DNA of 64,000 nucleotides from Amycolatopsis sp. NBC_01488. GTDB lineage: Bacteria; Actinomycetota; Actinomycetes; Mycobacteriales; Pseudonocardiaceae. Location of the stretch: positions 1,182,001 to 1,246,000 of the forward strand of contig NZ_CP109434.1 of assembly GCF_036227105.1 (NCBI RefSeq). Reading direction: 5' to 3'. Position numbers and translations under genes: made by a program. Shown piece after piece: positions 34,039 through 43,080 of the stretch. A model generated the notes under the pieces. That model was not told where the DNA came from. It did no database searches and worked only from the letters and a program-made list of their open reading frames with translations. Numbering within the stretch: the first letter of the stretch is position 1; each line of letters starts with the position of its first letter.

Positions 34039-34166
34039 CTCGCGTGATCGAGCCGGAACTCGCGTGATCCAAGCCGTAACTCGCGTGATTGAGGCCGGAA
34101 CTCGCGAGTTACGTCCTCAATCACGCGAGTTACGGGTCTGATCACGCGGGTTACGTGTCTGATCAC
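34035..34166. repeat. Stop-to-stop array of direct and inverted 21-base repeats
   Basis: Three direct units of about 21 bases built on GTAACTCGCGTGATC (starting near 34035, 34056 and 34076) meet a palindromic centre GAACTCGCGAGTTAC (34098-34112), then three inverted units built on GATCACGCGAGTTAC. The first unit contains the TAA of the DoxX gene and the last contains the TGA of adnB. As a whole it can fold into one long interrupted stem, so it may act as a bidirectional terminator. The composition and order suggest amplification of one short element. Confidence 0.8.
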
Positions 34167-37100
34167 GCCTCGGGGATGTCGCGGAGGAGGCGGCGGAGGC
34201 CTTCGGGGTCCAGGAGGTCGGCCGGGCGGATCGTGCGGTTCGCTCGGACGTAGTGGAACGCCGCGCGGACCTGCTCCACCGGGACGTTCTTCAGCGCGGC
34301 CCAGGCCATCCGGTACGCCGCCAGCTGGACCGCCAGTGCCGGCTGCCGGGACTCGGGCGGGACCGAGCCCGTCTTCCAGTCCACGACTTCCCAATAGCCG
34401 TCCGGGTGCCGGAACACCGCGTCCATGCGGCCGCGCAGGGTGATGCCTTCGACGTCGGCGGTGAACGAGACCTCCACCGCGTCCGGCACGCGGGAGGCCC
34501 ACTCGCTCTTCTCGAACTCGGCCCGCAGCTCTTCGAAGTCCGCGTCGGGCGCTTCGCCGAAGTCGGCCGCGCCCGGGAGGTCGTCGATCTCGATCAGCTG
34601 GTCGCCGGAGAACCGGCGCTCCAGCCAGCCGTGGAACTCCGTGCCGCGGCGGGCGAAGCTGTTGGGCTCCATCGGAAGCGGGCGGCTCAGGTCCGCCGCC
34701 AGCTTGCCGGCGTCCTCGGCCAGCGCGACCAGCTGGCTCACCGAAAGCCGCGACGGCAGCGGGACCCGCCTGATCCGGTCGTCCTTGCGCGCCCACTCTT
34801 CGAGCAGGACGTCGGTGTCGGTCAGCCAGCCGTCCGGATCGTCCTCTTCGGACTCATCTTCGTCCGAAGAGGACAGTGCTTCGGACACCAACTCGACCCC
34901 GGTCTGCACGCCGGTGCGGCGATCGGCCAGTGGATCGACCGGCCACCGCGACGTCCGAGAGTCCGACACCAGCGGGTTTTCGTCGTCCGACGACGGCTCC
35001 GGCGCCCACTCGGCGAGCTGCCCGACGCCGGTCTCGCGCACGACGTCGCCGATCTCGGTCAGGAATTCCGACGGCCCTTTGAACCGGCTGCTGCTCTCGT
35101 TCCACCAGTGCCCGGCCACGATCAGCGCGTGCTCGGACCGCGTCAGCGCGACGTAGCAGAGCCGCCGTTCCTCCGACTGCTCCCGCTCGACGAACCCCGC
35201 TTCGTGCAGCTCCAGTCCTTCTTGGACTTCCTTGCGGTCGTAGCCGTCGGCGATCCGCAGCTCCGGCAGGTCCTCCGAGTCACCGCGCAACGCGGCGGGC
35301 AGCGACGTCGCCGTCCGCAGCCACGACGACGACCGCCGCCGGCCCGGGAAGACGTCCTGCACCAGGTGCGGCACGGCGACGACCTCCCACTCGAGCCCCT
35401 TCGCCGAGTGCACGGTGAGCACCTGCACGCGGTCCGGCACGACCTCGACCTCGCCCGGGGTGAGCCCGTCCTCGGCGTGCGCGGCGGTGTTCAGGTAGTC
35501 CACAAAGGACAACAGGGTCGCCGTCGGCGCCGTTTCGGCGTAGTCGGTGACGACTTCGGCGAACGCGTCCAGGTGCGCGCGTCCGGCGGATCCCGGGCGC
35601 GCCAGCGATTCGACGTCGAGGAGCATCGTGCGCTCGACGTCGGCGACCAGCTCCGGCAGCGACTGGTCGAGCCGCCGCCGCAACGCGGACAGCTCCCAGC
35701 CGATCCGGCGAATGCGCTGGTAACCCTCCTCGGAATACCGCTCCGGCGAACCCGGCTCGTCGATGGCGTCGATCAGCCCGGCCTGCTCGACGCGCTCGAC
35801 GACCAGCTCCGGCCCGTCCGGCTTCTCCGGGCTGGACAGCTCCCCCGCACGCCGCCACAACGCGGCGACGTCGGCGGCCGCGAGCCGCCAGCGCGCGCCG
35901 GTCAGCAGGCGGGCCGCGGCGCTGCCGGACAGCGGATCGGCGAGCACCTTCAGTGTCGAAACGAGGTCCGCGACCTCGGGCTCGTCGAGCAGGCCGCCGA
36001 GGCCGACGACCTCGACCGGCAGGCCGCGCGCCCGCAGTTCGGCGGCGATCGGCGCCATGTCGGCGCGGCGCCGCACGAGCACAGCGGCGGTCGGCGGCTT
36101 CCCGGTCTGCTCCTGGACGGCGTGCCAGCGCCGGGCGACGGCGTCGGCCACCCAGTCGCGTTCGGCGCGGATGTCCGGCAGCAGCGCGCACGCGATGTCC
36201 GCGGGCCCGGCGCCTTCGCGCGCCCGCAGCCGTTCGACGCCGAGGCCGCGCGCTCGCAGCGGTTCGGCGATCGCGTTGGCGAGGTCGAGGATCTCCGGCG
36301 GGTTGCGGAAGCTCGTCAGCAGGCCGTATTCGTTGGCGGGGACGAGCTTTCCGCTGTCCTGGCGCGGGAAGTCGGTGGTGAAGCGGGGCAGGTTGGCCGC
36401 GCTGGCACCGCGCCAGCCGTAGATGGCCTGGGCCGGGTCGCCGACCGCGGTGACCGGCATCGGCGGGTTCTCGACACCGCCGAACAGCGCCCGCAGCAGG
36501 ACGCGCTGGGCGTGCCCGGTGTCCTGGTATTCGTCGAGCAGGACGGCGCCGAAGCGCTCGCGCTCACCACGAACGACCGACGGGTACCCGCTCGCGAGCT
36601 GGGCGGCCAGCGACATCTGGTCGGCGAAGTCGAGCGCGCCTTCGTTGCGCTTGCGCCGGTGGTACTCCTCGACGAGCGGCAGCAGCGCGAGCCGGAAGTG
36701 TTGCGCGGCCATGATTTCCGTGAGCTTCTGCGGGAGCGCGGCCCGCTGGCCCTTGGCGCGAGGCGCGTTCTCGATGACGCGGCACATCCACGTCGTGTAC
36801 TCGGCGAGCTGCTCGGTGGAGACGAGGTGCTCACCCAGCTCACCGGCCAGCTGCAGGACGTCCGCGGTCACGGTCGGCGGGACGCGGTCGGTATCCAGCT
36901 CGTTGTCCCAAGTGGACACGACGCGGTGCGCGATCTGCCACGACGACGTTTCGGACAGCAGCCGGACACCGGGCTGCACCGGGAGCCGGAGTCCGTGTTC
37001 GGACAGGAGGCGCCCGGCGTAGGCGTGGTAGGTGAGCACGGTCGGCTCGCCGGCGACCACAGTGGACCGAAGCCCACCGGACGGGTCGAGCCGGTCGAGC

Positions 37101-37399
37101 AGCCCGGACCCGGCGAGCCGCCGCAGCCGCGCCCGGACGCGTTCGCCGAGCTGCCGCGCGGCCTTGCGGGTGAAGGTGAGGCCGAGGACACGGTCGGGGC
37201 TGACGATCCCGTTCGCGACGAGCCAGACCACCCGCGCGGCCATGGTTTCGGTCTTGCCCGCACCGGCGCCGGCGACGACGAGGCTCGGCTCGACCGGCGC
37301 GGCGATGACGGTGGCCTGTTCGGGGGTGGGCCGGTGCAGGCCCAGCGCGTCGGCGAGTTCGGCGGGCTCGACGGGGTTGGCGACGACGAGCGGACTCAC
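34163..37399 (-). CDS. adnB: AdnB-type helicase-nuclease subunit (UvrD-like motor, PD-(D/E)XK)
   Basis: A 1078-residue protein with a superfamily-1A helicase core: Q-motif PTPEQATVIAAP, Walker A GAGAGKT (residues 44-50), Walker B VLLDEYQDT, GDPAQAIYGWRGA, and TVHSAKGLEWEVV motif V. The C-terminal nuclease has GRMDAVFRHPDGYWEVVDWKTG, giving Asp993, Asp1007 and Lys1009. It lacks a C-terminal Cys cluster, unlike its partner at 37476. By family and order (Rv3201c/Rv3202c) the pair is AdnAB, the actinobacterial DNA-end resection motor-nuclease that replaces RecBCD/AddAB. Assignment of B versus A rests on the missing Fe-S cysteines and the intact motor motifs. Confidence 0.88.
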   Translation of the reverse strand: MSPLVVANPVEPAELADALGLHRPTPEQATVIAAPVEPSLVVAGAGAGKTETMAARVVWLVANGIVSPDRVLGLTFTRKAARQLGERVRARLRRLAGSGLLDRLDPSGGLRSTVVAGEPTVLTYHAYAGRLLSEHGLRLPVQPGVRLLSETSSWQIAHRVVSTWDNELDTDRVPPTVTADVLQLAGELGEHLVSTEQLAEYTTWMCRVIENAPRAKGQRAALPQKLTEIMAAQHFRLALLPLVEEYHRRKRNEGALDFADQMSLAAQLASGYPSVVRGERERFGAVLLDEYQDTGHAQRVLLRALFGGVENPPMPVTAVGDPAQAIYGWRGASAANLPRFTTDFPRQDSGKLVPANEYGLLTSFRNPPEILDLANAIAEPLRARGLGVERLRAREGAGPADIACALLPDIRAERDWVADAVARRWHAVQEQTGKPPTAAVLVRRRADMAPIAAELRARGLPVEVVGLGGLLDEPEVADLVSTLKVLADPLSGSAAARLLTGARWRLAAADVAALWRRAGELSSPEKPDGPELVVERVEQAGLIDAIDEPGSPERYSEEGYQRIRRIGWELSALRRRLDQSLPELVADVERTMLLDVESLARPGSAGRAHLDAFAEVVTDYAETAPTATLLSFVDYLNTAAHAEDGLTPGEVEVVPDRVQVLTVHSAKGLEWEVVAVPHLVQDVFPGRRRSSSWLRTATSLPAALRGDSEDLPELRIADGYDRKEVQEGLELHEAGFVEREQSEERRLCYVALTRSEHALIVAGHWWNESSSRFKGPSEFLTEIGDVVRETGVGQLAEWAPEPSSDDENPLVSDSRTSRWPVDPLADRRTGVQTGVELVSEALSSSDEDESEEDDPDGWLTDTDVLLEEWARKDDRIRRVPLPSRLSVSQLVALAEDAGKLAADLSRPLPMEPNSFARRGTEFHGWLERRFSGDQLIEIDDLPGAADFGEAPDADFEELRAEFEKSEWASRVPDAVEVSFTADVEGITLRGRMDAVFRHPDGYWEVVDWKTGSVPPESRQPALAVQLAAYRMAWAALKNVPVEQVRAAFHYVRANRTIRPADLLDPEGLRRLLRDIPEA

Positions 37400-37415
37400 G
37401 CACGCCCCCCGACCG

Positions 37416-37461
37416 GTCGTGAGTGAGAAACCGGGTTAGTACCCAGTTTCTCACTCACGAC
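37416..37461. repeat. Dispersed inverted repeat, copy 3
   Basis: Twenty-one-base arms starting GTCGTGAGTGAGAAACC with one mismatch and a four-base loop (TAGT), placed 14 bases beyond the adnA stop and just before adnB. Shares the CGTGAGTGRGAAAC outer stem with copies at 4479 and 18861. If it terminates transcription, adnB would need its own promoter or readthrough. Confidence 0.75.
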
Positions 37462-37475
37462 GGCTTTTGGCTGGC

Positions 37476-40400
37476 TCACGGGCCCGGCACCTGCCGACCC
37501 TCCGGCCGCAGCGGACAGCACCCGCGCGCGGGGCACCGGTCGCAGTCCGGAGTCTCCTGAGCCTGGTAGTCCGGGCCGGCCGCCGAAGCCGCCGCGTCGC
37601 GGACCAGCTCCAGCCACTGCTTCCCGCCGACCTCGTCGAGCGGCGGCTGGGACCGTTCGGTCGCGCCCGTCTTGTTGTTCGCCTTCGCGACATACACCAG
37701 CCGAGCGCCACCAGGCTCGTTGCTGCCCTTGATCGCGCCCAGCAACACCGCCAGCTGATAAGCCGCCAGCTGCGGATGCGCCTCGGCATCCGCACCGGAC
37801 ACCGGAACCTTCCCCGTCTTGATGTCGACGATCACCGGCCGCCCCTCGGAGTCCAGCTCCACCCGGTCCACCCGGCCGCGCAACAGCACCCGGACCTCGT
37901 CCTCGCCCCCGGCCGGCAGCTCGACCTCGATGTCCTGCTCGACTCCCGCCGCCTTCAGCTCGGCCCGGCTGCGCTCCAGCCACGTCACGAAGTTCTGCAG
38001 CATCTGCTCGACCCGCCGCCGCTCACGGCGGGAAAACCAGGGCGCGCCCGCGTCGACGCGCACCCAGGCCTCGTCCAAGGCGGCCTGCAGCTCCGCGTCG
38101 GTCTTGCCGGACGCGACGGACTCCGCCAGCCCGTGCACCAGCGTCCCGGTCACCGCGGCGAGCTGCGCCGGGTCGCTGCCGCCGTGGCGCTCGATCATCC
38201 AGCGCAGCGGGCACTTAGTCAGGATCTCCACTGTGGACGGGGAGATCCGGACCAGGTCGCCCGGCCGGTGCACCGGCTCGTCGGTGGACGCCGGGAGCAG
38301 GCCGTACCAAGTGGACGGGTGCGCGCCCGGCACCTTCGCCTCGGCCAGGCGCGCGAGCTGTTTCGCCGCACGGCGACGGCGTGCCGGATCGGCCTTGTCG
38401 TCGCAGACGACCTCGCGCAGCTCCCCCACCAGCTCGGCCAGCACCAGCGACCGGCCGGGCGGCTTCATCCGCGAGTCGAGGCCGCCGTCGTCGGCGCCGT
38501 TCTCCTCGAGGTCGTCGAGGAACCGCGACGGCTGTTCGTCCTCTCCGGACACCGCCGTGACCAGCAGCGTCTGCTTCGCCCGGCTCATCGCGAGGTAGAA
38601 CAGGCGCCGCTCCTCGGCCAGGATCGGCGCGGTCGCGGAGACGGCGTCATCGTCCACACCGGACATCAGGTCCTTCAGCCGTTCCACGCCCAGCACGGAT
38701 CCGCGCAGCCGCAGGTCCGGCCATGCTCCCTCTTGGACCCCCGCCACGGCGACGACTGTCCACTCGCGACCGGCGGCGGCGTGCGCGGTGAGGAGGGAAA
38801 CGCCGTCCGCGGGCACCGCCGCCGGAGCCAGCGTGTCACCCGCGATCTGTTGCGCACCGAGATAGTCCGCGAAAGACGCGACGCTCGCGCGCGGCAGCCG
38901 GTCGACGTACCGGCCGGCGGCGTCGAACAGCGCGACGATGGCGTCGAGGTCACGATCGGCCTGCGCGCCCAGCGATCCACCGCGTTCGACCTGCTTGAGC
39001 AGCTTCTCCTGCAGGCCGCTCTCCTGCCACAGCTGCCACACCACCTGCTCGACGCCGTCCCCGCGCGCGACGGCCTGGTGGGTGACGCGCAGCAGTCCGC
39101 CGACGCGCCGCACCGGTTCGGCCTCCGCGTCGGCGAGCCCGGCGAGGATGTCCCCGCCGCGCAACGCTTCCACGAGCAGTTCGTCGCTTGAGCGCTGGCC
39201 GCCGCCGGCCAGTTCGAGCCGCCGGAGACCGCGACGCAACCGCCGCAGCGCCAAGGGATCCGCGCCGCCGAGCGACGACGACAGCAGCATCTCGGCGAGG
39301 TCGATGTCGAGCAGCTCCGGCGAAGGCGCGAGCTTCAGCACGGCCAGCAGCGGGCGGACCGCGGGCTGGCGGGCCAGCGGCAGCTCCTCGGTCGCCGACC
39401 CGATCGGGACGCCGGCCGCGCGCAAAGCCCGTTGCAGCACCAGGAAAGTCCGCGCCGGCGACCGCACGAGCACCGCGATCTCCGACCACGGCACGCCGTC
39501 GACGAGGTGCGCGCGGCGGAGCTGGTCGGCGATCCAGCTCGCCTCGGCGGCCGGCGTCGGCATCACGCGGACCCGCACGTTTCCCCCGGAAGCACCCGCG
39601 GGCGGCACGATCTTGCGGTGCTGCGACGCGCCCGGCAGCGTCGCGCCGATCTTCGCCACCGCCAGGCGGACGGCCGGGGCCAGCCGGTGCGACGTCGTGA
39701 GCGTGACGGTCCGGCTGCCGTCCGGGTCGGCGTCGGCGAACAGGCTCGCGTCGGCGCCACGGAAGGAGAACACGTTCTGGTCGGGGTCGCCGGCGACGAC
39801 GAACTCGGCCGCGGTGTGCCCGATCACCCGGACCAGGCTGGTCTGCAGCGGGTCGAGGTGGTGGGCGTCGTCGACGAAGAGGTGCCGCACGCGCGTGCGC
39901 TCCCGTTCGCGCAGTTCGTCGTCGTCCTCCAGGGCGAGCAGCGCGGACGTGACCAGCTCGGCGGCGTCCAGCGCGGGCGCGCTCGCCACGCCCAGCGCGT
40001 TGCCGCCCGCGCCCTGCAGCTGCGTGACTTCTTCGTACTGCGCCCAGAACTGCCCGGCGGCGACCCATTCCTCGCGGCCGCGGCGACGGCCCAGCTCGGC
40101 GAGGTCCTCCGGCCCGAGGCCGCGCTCGGCGGCCCGCATCAGCAGGTCGCGCAGCTCTTCGGCGAACCCGGGGACCATCAGCGCCGGCCGCAGCTGCTCG
40201 GGCCAGTACCCGGCTTCCTCGTCGAGGTCGCCGGCCAGCAGCTCGCGGACGACGACGTCCTGCTCGGCGCCGGCCAGCAGCCGGGGCGGCGGGAGCTCCT
40301 CGGCCATCGCTTCCAGCCGCAGCAGCGAATAGGCGTACGAGTGGACTGTGCGCACCAGCGGTTCGCGGACGGTCCGGGGCAGCGGCCGCGCCTGGTCGGG

Positions 40401-40733
40401 GTCGGCGGTGAGCCGCCGGGTGATGTCGGCGCGCAGCGCGTCGGCGGCCTTGCGGGACGTCGTGAGCACCAGCACGCTCTCCGGGTCGGCGCCCTCGGCG
40501 ATGCGGCGGGTCGCGGCCGACGCGAGCAGCGACGTCTTGCCGGTGCCGGGACCGCCGAGCACGCGGCGGAAGCCCCCGGGTGCGGAGAGCAGTCGCCGGG
40601 CGCCGTCGTCCCAGGTGAACGTGGGTGCGTCGGCGATCGGCGTGCGCACCAGCCGCGCGTCCGCCTGCGCCGTTCGCCTCGCGTTCACCCAGCGATGGAA
40701 CCACGCCCGGTCCCCCGGGTGGCGCACCGGCAC
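37476..40733 (-). CDS. adnA: AdnA-type helicase-nuclease subunit with Fe-S nuclease
   Basis: A 1085-residue protein: Walker A GGPGTGKT (residues 60-67), RHLFVDDAHHLDPLQ as Walker B, GDPDQNVFSFRGA, and the C-terminal nuclease RVDRVELDSEGRPVIVDIKTGK with Asp970 and Lys972. Four cysteines (LTKCPLRWM upstream and a cluster at about 1064-1073, CDRCPARGC) match the Fe-S clasp of AddB/AdnA nucleases. It acts with AdnB in double-strand-break resection before RecA loading. It precedes adnB on the same strand with 76 bases between. A GTG at 40733 is the longest start; the first 40 residues are weakly conserved, so a later start is possible. Confidence 0.88.
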   Translation of the reverse strand: MPVRHPGDRAWFHRWVNARRTAQADARLVRTPIADAPTFTWDDGARRLLSAPGGFRRVLGGPGTGKTSLLASAATRRIAEGADPESVLVLTTSRKAADALRADITRRLTADPDQARPLPRTVREPLVRTVHSYAYSLLRLEAMAEELPPPRLLAGAEQDVVVRELLAGDLDEEAGYWPEQLRPALMVPGFAEELRDLLMRAAERGLGPEDLAELGRRRGREEWVAAGQFWAQYEEVTQLQGAGGNALGVASAPALDAAELVTSALLALEDDDELRERERTRVRHLFVDDAHHLDPLQTSLVRVIGHTAAEFVVAGDPDQNVFSFRGADASLFADADPDGSRTVTLTTSHRLAPAVRLAVAKIGATLPGASQHRKIVPPAGASGGNVRVRVMPTPAAEASWIADQLRRAHLVDGVPWSEIAVLVRSPARTFLVLQRALRAAGVPIGSATEELPLARQPAVRPLLAVLKLAPSPELLDIDLAEMLLSSSLGGADPLALRRLRRGLRRLELAGGGQRSSDELLVEALRGGDILAGLADAEAEPVRRVGGLLRVTHQAVARGDGVEQVVWQLWQESGLQEKLLKQVERGGSLGAQADRDLDAIVALFDAAGRYVDRLPRASVASFADYLGAQQIAGDTLAPAAVPADGVSLLTAHAAAGREWTVVAVAGVQEGAWPDLRLRGSVLGVERLKDLMSGVDDDAVSATAPILAEERRLFYLAMSRAKQTLLVTAVSGEDEQPSRFLDDLEENGADDGGLDSRMKPPGRSLVLAELVGELREVVCDDKADPARRRRAAKQLARLAEAKVPGAHPSTWYGLLPASTDEPVHRPGDLVRISPSTVEILTKCPLRWMIERHGGSDPAQLAAVTGTLVHGLAESVASGKTDAELQAALDEAWVRVDAGAPWFSRRERRRVEQMLQNFVTWLERSRAELKAAGVEQDIEVELPAGGEDEVRVLLRGRVDRVELDSEGRPVIVDIKTGKVPVSGADAEAHPQLAAYQLAVLLGAIKGSNEPGGARLVYVAKANNKTGATERSQPPLDEVGGKQWLELVRDAAASAAGPDYQAQETPDCDRCPARGCCPLRPEGRQVPGP

Positions 40734-40821
40734 GGCTTAGCGTGCGTGCGTTCGGTGAAGACGCCCGCTCGTGCGGCGGGCGGCTACCAAAAGTGTCGTA
40801 CCCATCCGGCAGAGTGTCGGT

Positions 40822-41145
40822 ATGGACGACGTTCTGCACGAGCGCGTGCGGGAGATCATCGAGTCGGTGCCGGCCGGCACGGTCGCGACGTACGGCGACA
40901 TCGCGGCGCTCGCCGGCGCGCCCTCGCCGCGGATGGTCGGCGCCATCCTGGCCGAGGACGGGCACGACCTGCCGTGGCACCGGATCCTGCGCGCGAACGG
41001 GACGCCGGCGCCGCACCTGGTGCACGACCAGCTCGAACGGCTGCGCGCGGAAGGCGTACTGGCCGACGGCCAGCGCGTCGACCTGCGGAAATACCGCTGG
41101 AAGCCGGACGGTGACGAAGGTCCGGGCAAGGAGGGACTGTTCTGA
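40822..41145 (+). CDS. Alkyltransferase-like protein (MGMT fold, no active-site Cys)
   Basis: A 107-residue MGMT-family domain. The usual PCHR active site reads PWHR (residues 51-54), so the alkyl-acceptor cysteine is replaced by Trp52. That is the hallmark of alkyltransferase-like (ATL) proteins, which bind O6-alkylguanine and hand the lesion to nucleotide excision repair. The helix-turn-helix part is AGTVATYGDIAALAGAPSPRMVGAIL. ATG 40822 is used. It diverges from adnA, as Rv3204 does near Rv3202c, placing two DNA-repair functions side by side. Confidence 0.88.
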   Translation: MDDVLHERVREIIESVPAGTVATYGDIAALAGAPSPRMVGAILAEDGHDLPWHRILRANGTPAPHLVHDQLERLRAEGVLADGQRVDLRKYRWKPDGDEGPGKEGLF

Positions 41146-41250
41146 CCGCTGATTTTGAGGCCAGCGACACAGGTGGAGCGGCCCGCCCTGACGGACGGCC
41201 GAACCCGATGTGGACAAACTCGGACCGAACGCCGCCGACTCGCTGGACAG

Positions 41251-42057
41251 CTACTCACCCAGCGTCGTGACCAGGAGTTTCACCAGGGCGCCGAGGCGCT
41301 GCCGCTCCGGCAGCAGCGTTTCGATGCCCGCCTCCTCCAGCGGCGCCGCCGTCACCGGGCCCACGCACGCGACCACCACCGGGCCGCGCAGAGCCGCGAG
41401 CAGCGACTCGTACCGGCCGTACTCGCGGGCCAGGGTCAGGAAGTTCGCCGCCGCCGGGGCGCTCGTGAATGCCAGCGCGCCCAGCTCGCCCGCCACGGCC
41501 GCGTCGATCAGGGCGTGCACCGGCCGCACGTCCGGCGGGGAAAACCAGCGGTAAGGCTGCAGCTCGACCAGCGAAGCACCGGCCGCGATCAGCTGCGCGG
41601 TGTGCTCCGGCAGCGGTGTCCCGTGGAGCTGGACCGCCACCCGGGCGCCGTCGATCGCAGCCTCCGCCAACGCACCGAACAGCTCCGCGTTCGACTCGGA
41701 AGCGGCCGAAAAGGACTCGCGCAGCCCGGCGCCGCGCACCGCGCCGACCGCTTTCGGTCCGCGAGCGTAGATGTGGGACGTCCGCAGCCGCTCCAGCAGC
41801 GGAGAGCGCAAGCTCCAGCCGTCGGCGGCGTCGAGCCAGCCGCGGAAGCCCGCGCCCGTCGTGACCACGGTGAAGTCGACCGGCGCCGTCGCGAGCTTCA
41901 GGGTGGCCGCCTTCAGCTTGAAGTCGCTGTTCAGGGGCACGATCGTGATCGTCGGCGCGTGCCGGACCTCGGCGCCGTGCCGTTCGAGCGCCCCGATGAA
42001 CTCGTCGGCCCGGCGCTCCGCCGTCACGCCGATGGCGATCCCGCTCAGCTCACCCAT
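41251..42057 (-). CDS. Uroporphyrinogen-III synthase (HemD-type)
   Basis: A 268-residue HemD-fold protein: two alpha/beta domains with GIAIGVTAERRADEFIGALERHGAEVRHAPTITIVPL, VVTTGAGFRGWL, and the C-terminal LGALAFTSAPAAANFL and GPVVVACVGPVTAAPLEEAG. The enzyme closes and inverts ring D of hydroxymethylbilane; extra copies often serve sirohaem for nitrite or sulfite reductase. A second HemD-type gene with a winged helix lies at 46113. The ATG at 42057 overlaps the end of the WYL regulator, so the pair is probably co-translated; an ATG at 42066 is the alternative. Confidence 0.83.
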   Translation of the reverse strand: MGELSGIAIGVTAERRADEFIGALERHGAEVRHAPTITIVPLNSDFKLKAATLKLATAPVDFTVVTTGAGFRGWLDAADGWSLRSPLLERLRTSHIYARGPKAVGAVRGAGLRESFSAASESNAELFGALAEAAIDGARVAVQLHGTPLPEHTAQLIAAGASLVELQPYRWFSPPDVRPVHALIDAAVAGELGALAFTSAPAAANFLTLAREYGRYESLLAALRGPVVVACVGPVTAAPLEEAGIETLLPERQRLGALVKLLVTTLGE

Positions 42058-43018
42058 AGATCGCACCCATCCGCTCGATCGCTTCGGCCAGCTCCGCCCG
42101 CAGGTCCGCCGGTTCGAGGACCTCCAGGTGCGGCCCGAACCGCAGCAGCTCGCCGATGGCCGGTTCGCCCGGTTCCACCGGCAGCTCCACGGTGAGCCAG
42201 CCGTCCGCGTCCGGTTCGTTCCGGCAGTCCCGCAGGGCGCGGGCGCCGACCGAACCCGCGTAGAACGGTACGAGAGCCTGCGCCCGGGGCGACAACCGCA
42301 CCACGGCGACGCGCGGGAACATCCGGCGTTCGAACTGCTCGGACCACTCCTGCCAGTACGCCGCGAGGTCGAACCCCGCGGGCCGCTCGAACTCCTCGCC
42401 GAGGTCGGTCAGTTCCAGCACGCGCGAGATCCGGTACGTCCGGTCGGTGCCCTCGCAGCGGCCGGCGAGGTACCAGTTGCCCGCTTTGAGGATCAGCCCC
42501 AGCGGCTCGACGTCCCGTTCGACGACCCGCTGCCCCCACCGCTCGTAGCGGATCCGGATCCGGTGCGACGACCACACGGCGTCGGCGATCGCGGACAGCG
42601 CCGGCAGGCTTTCGATGCCGCGGTGCCAGCCCGGGACGTCCAGGTAGAACCGCTCGGCGACGCGCCCGGCGCGGTCACGCAGCTCCTGCGGCAACGCGGC
42701 GTACAGCTTGAGCTGGGCGGCGGCCAGGACGGTGCCCAGGCCCAGCTCGGCCGCGGCCACCGGCAGCCCGGCCAGCGACAGCGACTGGGCCTCCTCCTCG
42801 GTCATCCCGGTGAGCCGGGTGCGGTAGCCGTCGACCAGGCGATACCCGCCGGTCCGGCCGCGGTCGGCGTACACCGGGACGCCGGACGCCGACAGCGCGT
42901 CGATGTCCCGGTAGACCGTCCGCACCGAGACCTCGAGCTCCTCGGCCAGCTCGTCGGCCGTCATCCGGCCGCGGTTCTGCAGCAGCAGGAGGACGGACAG
43001 GAGCCGGCTGGCGCGCAT
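42050..43018 (-). CDS. WYL-domain transcriptional regulator (YafY type)
   Basis: A 322-residue regulator: N-terminal winged helix (RASRLLSVLLLLQNRGRMTADELAEELEVSVRTVYRDIDALSASGVPV), a WYL sensor domain (IRYERWGQRVVERDVEPLGLILKAGNWYLAGRCE), and a C-terminal WCX-like region. The HTH pattern is DeoR-like. The ATG at 43018 starts exactly at the conserved MRASRLLS. It diverges from the DUF3224 gene; an inverted repeat with TACCTG arms in the 62-base gap is its likely operator. Homologues commonly control the adjacent divergent gene. Ligand unknown. Confidence 0.88.
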   Translation of the reverse strand: MRASRLLSVLLLLQNRGRMTADELAEELEVSVRTVYRDIDALSASGVPVYADRGRTGGYRLVDGYRTRLTGMTEEEAQSLSLAGLPVAAAELGLGTVLAAAQLKLYAALPQELRDRAGRVAERFYLDVPGWHRGIESLPALSAIADAVWSSHRIRIRYERWGQRVVERDVEPLGLILKAGNWYLAGRCEGTDRTYRISRVLELTDLGEEFERPAGFDLAAYWQEWSEQFERRMFPRVAVVRLSPRAQALVPFYAGSVGARALRDCRNEPDADGWLTVELPVEPGEPAIGELLRFGPHLEVLEPADLRAELAEAIERMGAIYG

Positions 43019-43037
43019 GACCCGATTCTGGCAGAAA

Positions 43038-43060
43038 TACCTGACACAAGCTGACAGGTA
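43038..43060. promoter_or_regulatory. Candidate WYL-regulator operator
   Basis: TACCTG (43038-43043) and CAGGTA (43055-43060) form a perfect interrupted dyad, and within it CTGACA is repeated ten bases apart (43041 and 43051). The site lies midway between the divergent WYL and DUF3224 starts. Confidence 0.55.
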
Positions 43061-43080
43061 AACCCGGCAGGGTGGTCCCC

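Noticed and set aside
34035-34166. CRISPR array
   Set aside because: Repeats are about 21 bases with no spacers between them and half are inverted; no cas genes occur in the window.
34253-37426. A 1057-codon open frame on the plus strand
   Set aside because: It is antisense to adnB, which has complete helicase and nuclease motifs. The antisense translation is Arg/Gly/Pro-rich without domains, a known effect of very high GC third positions.
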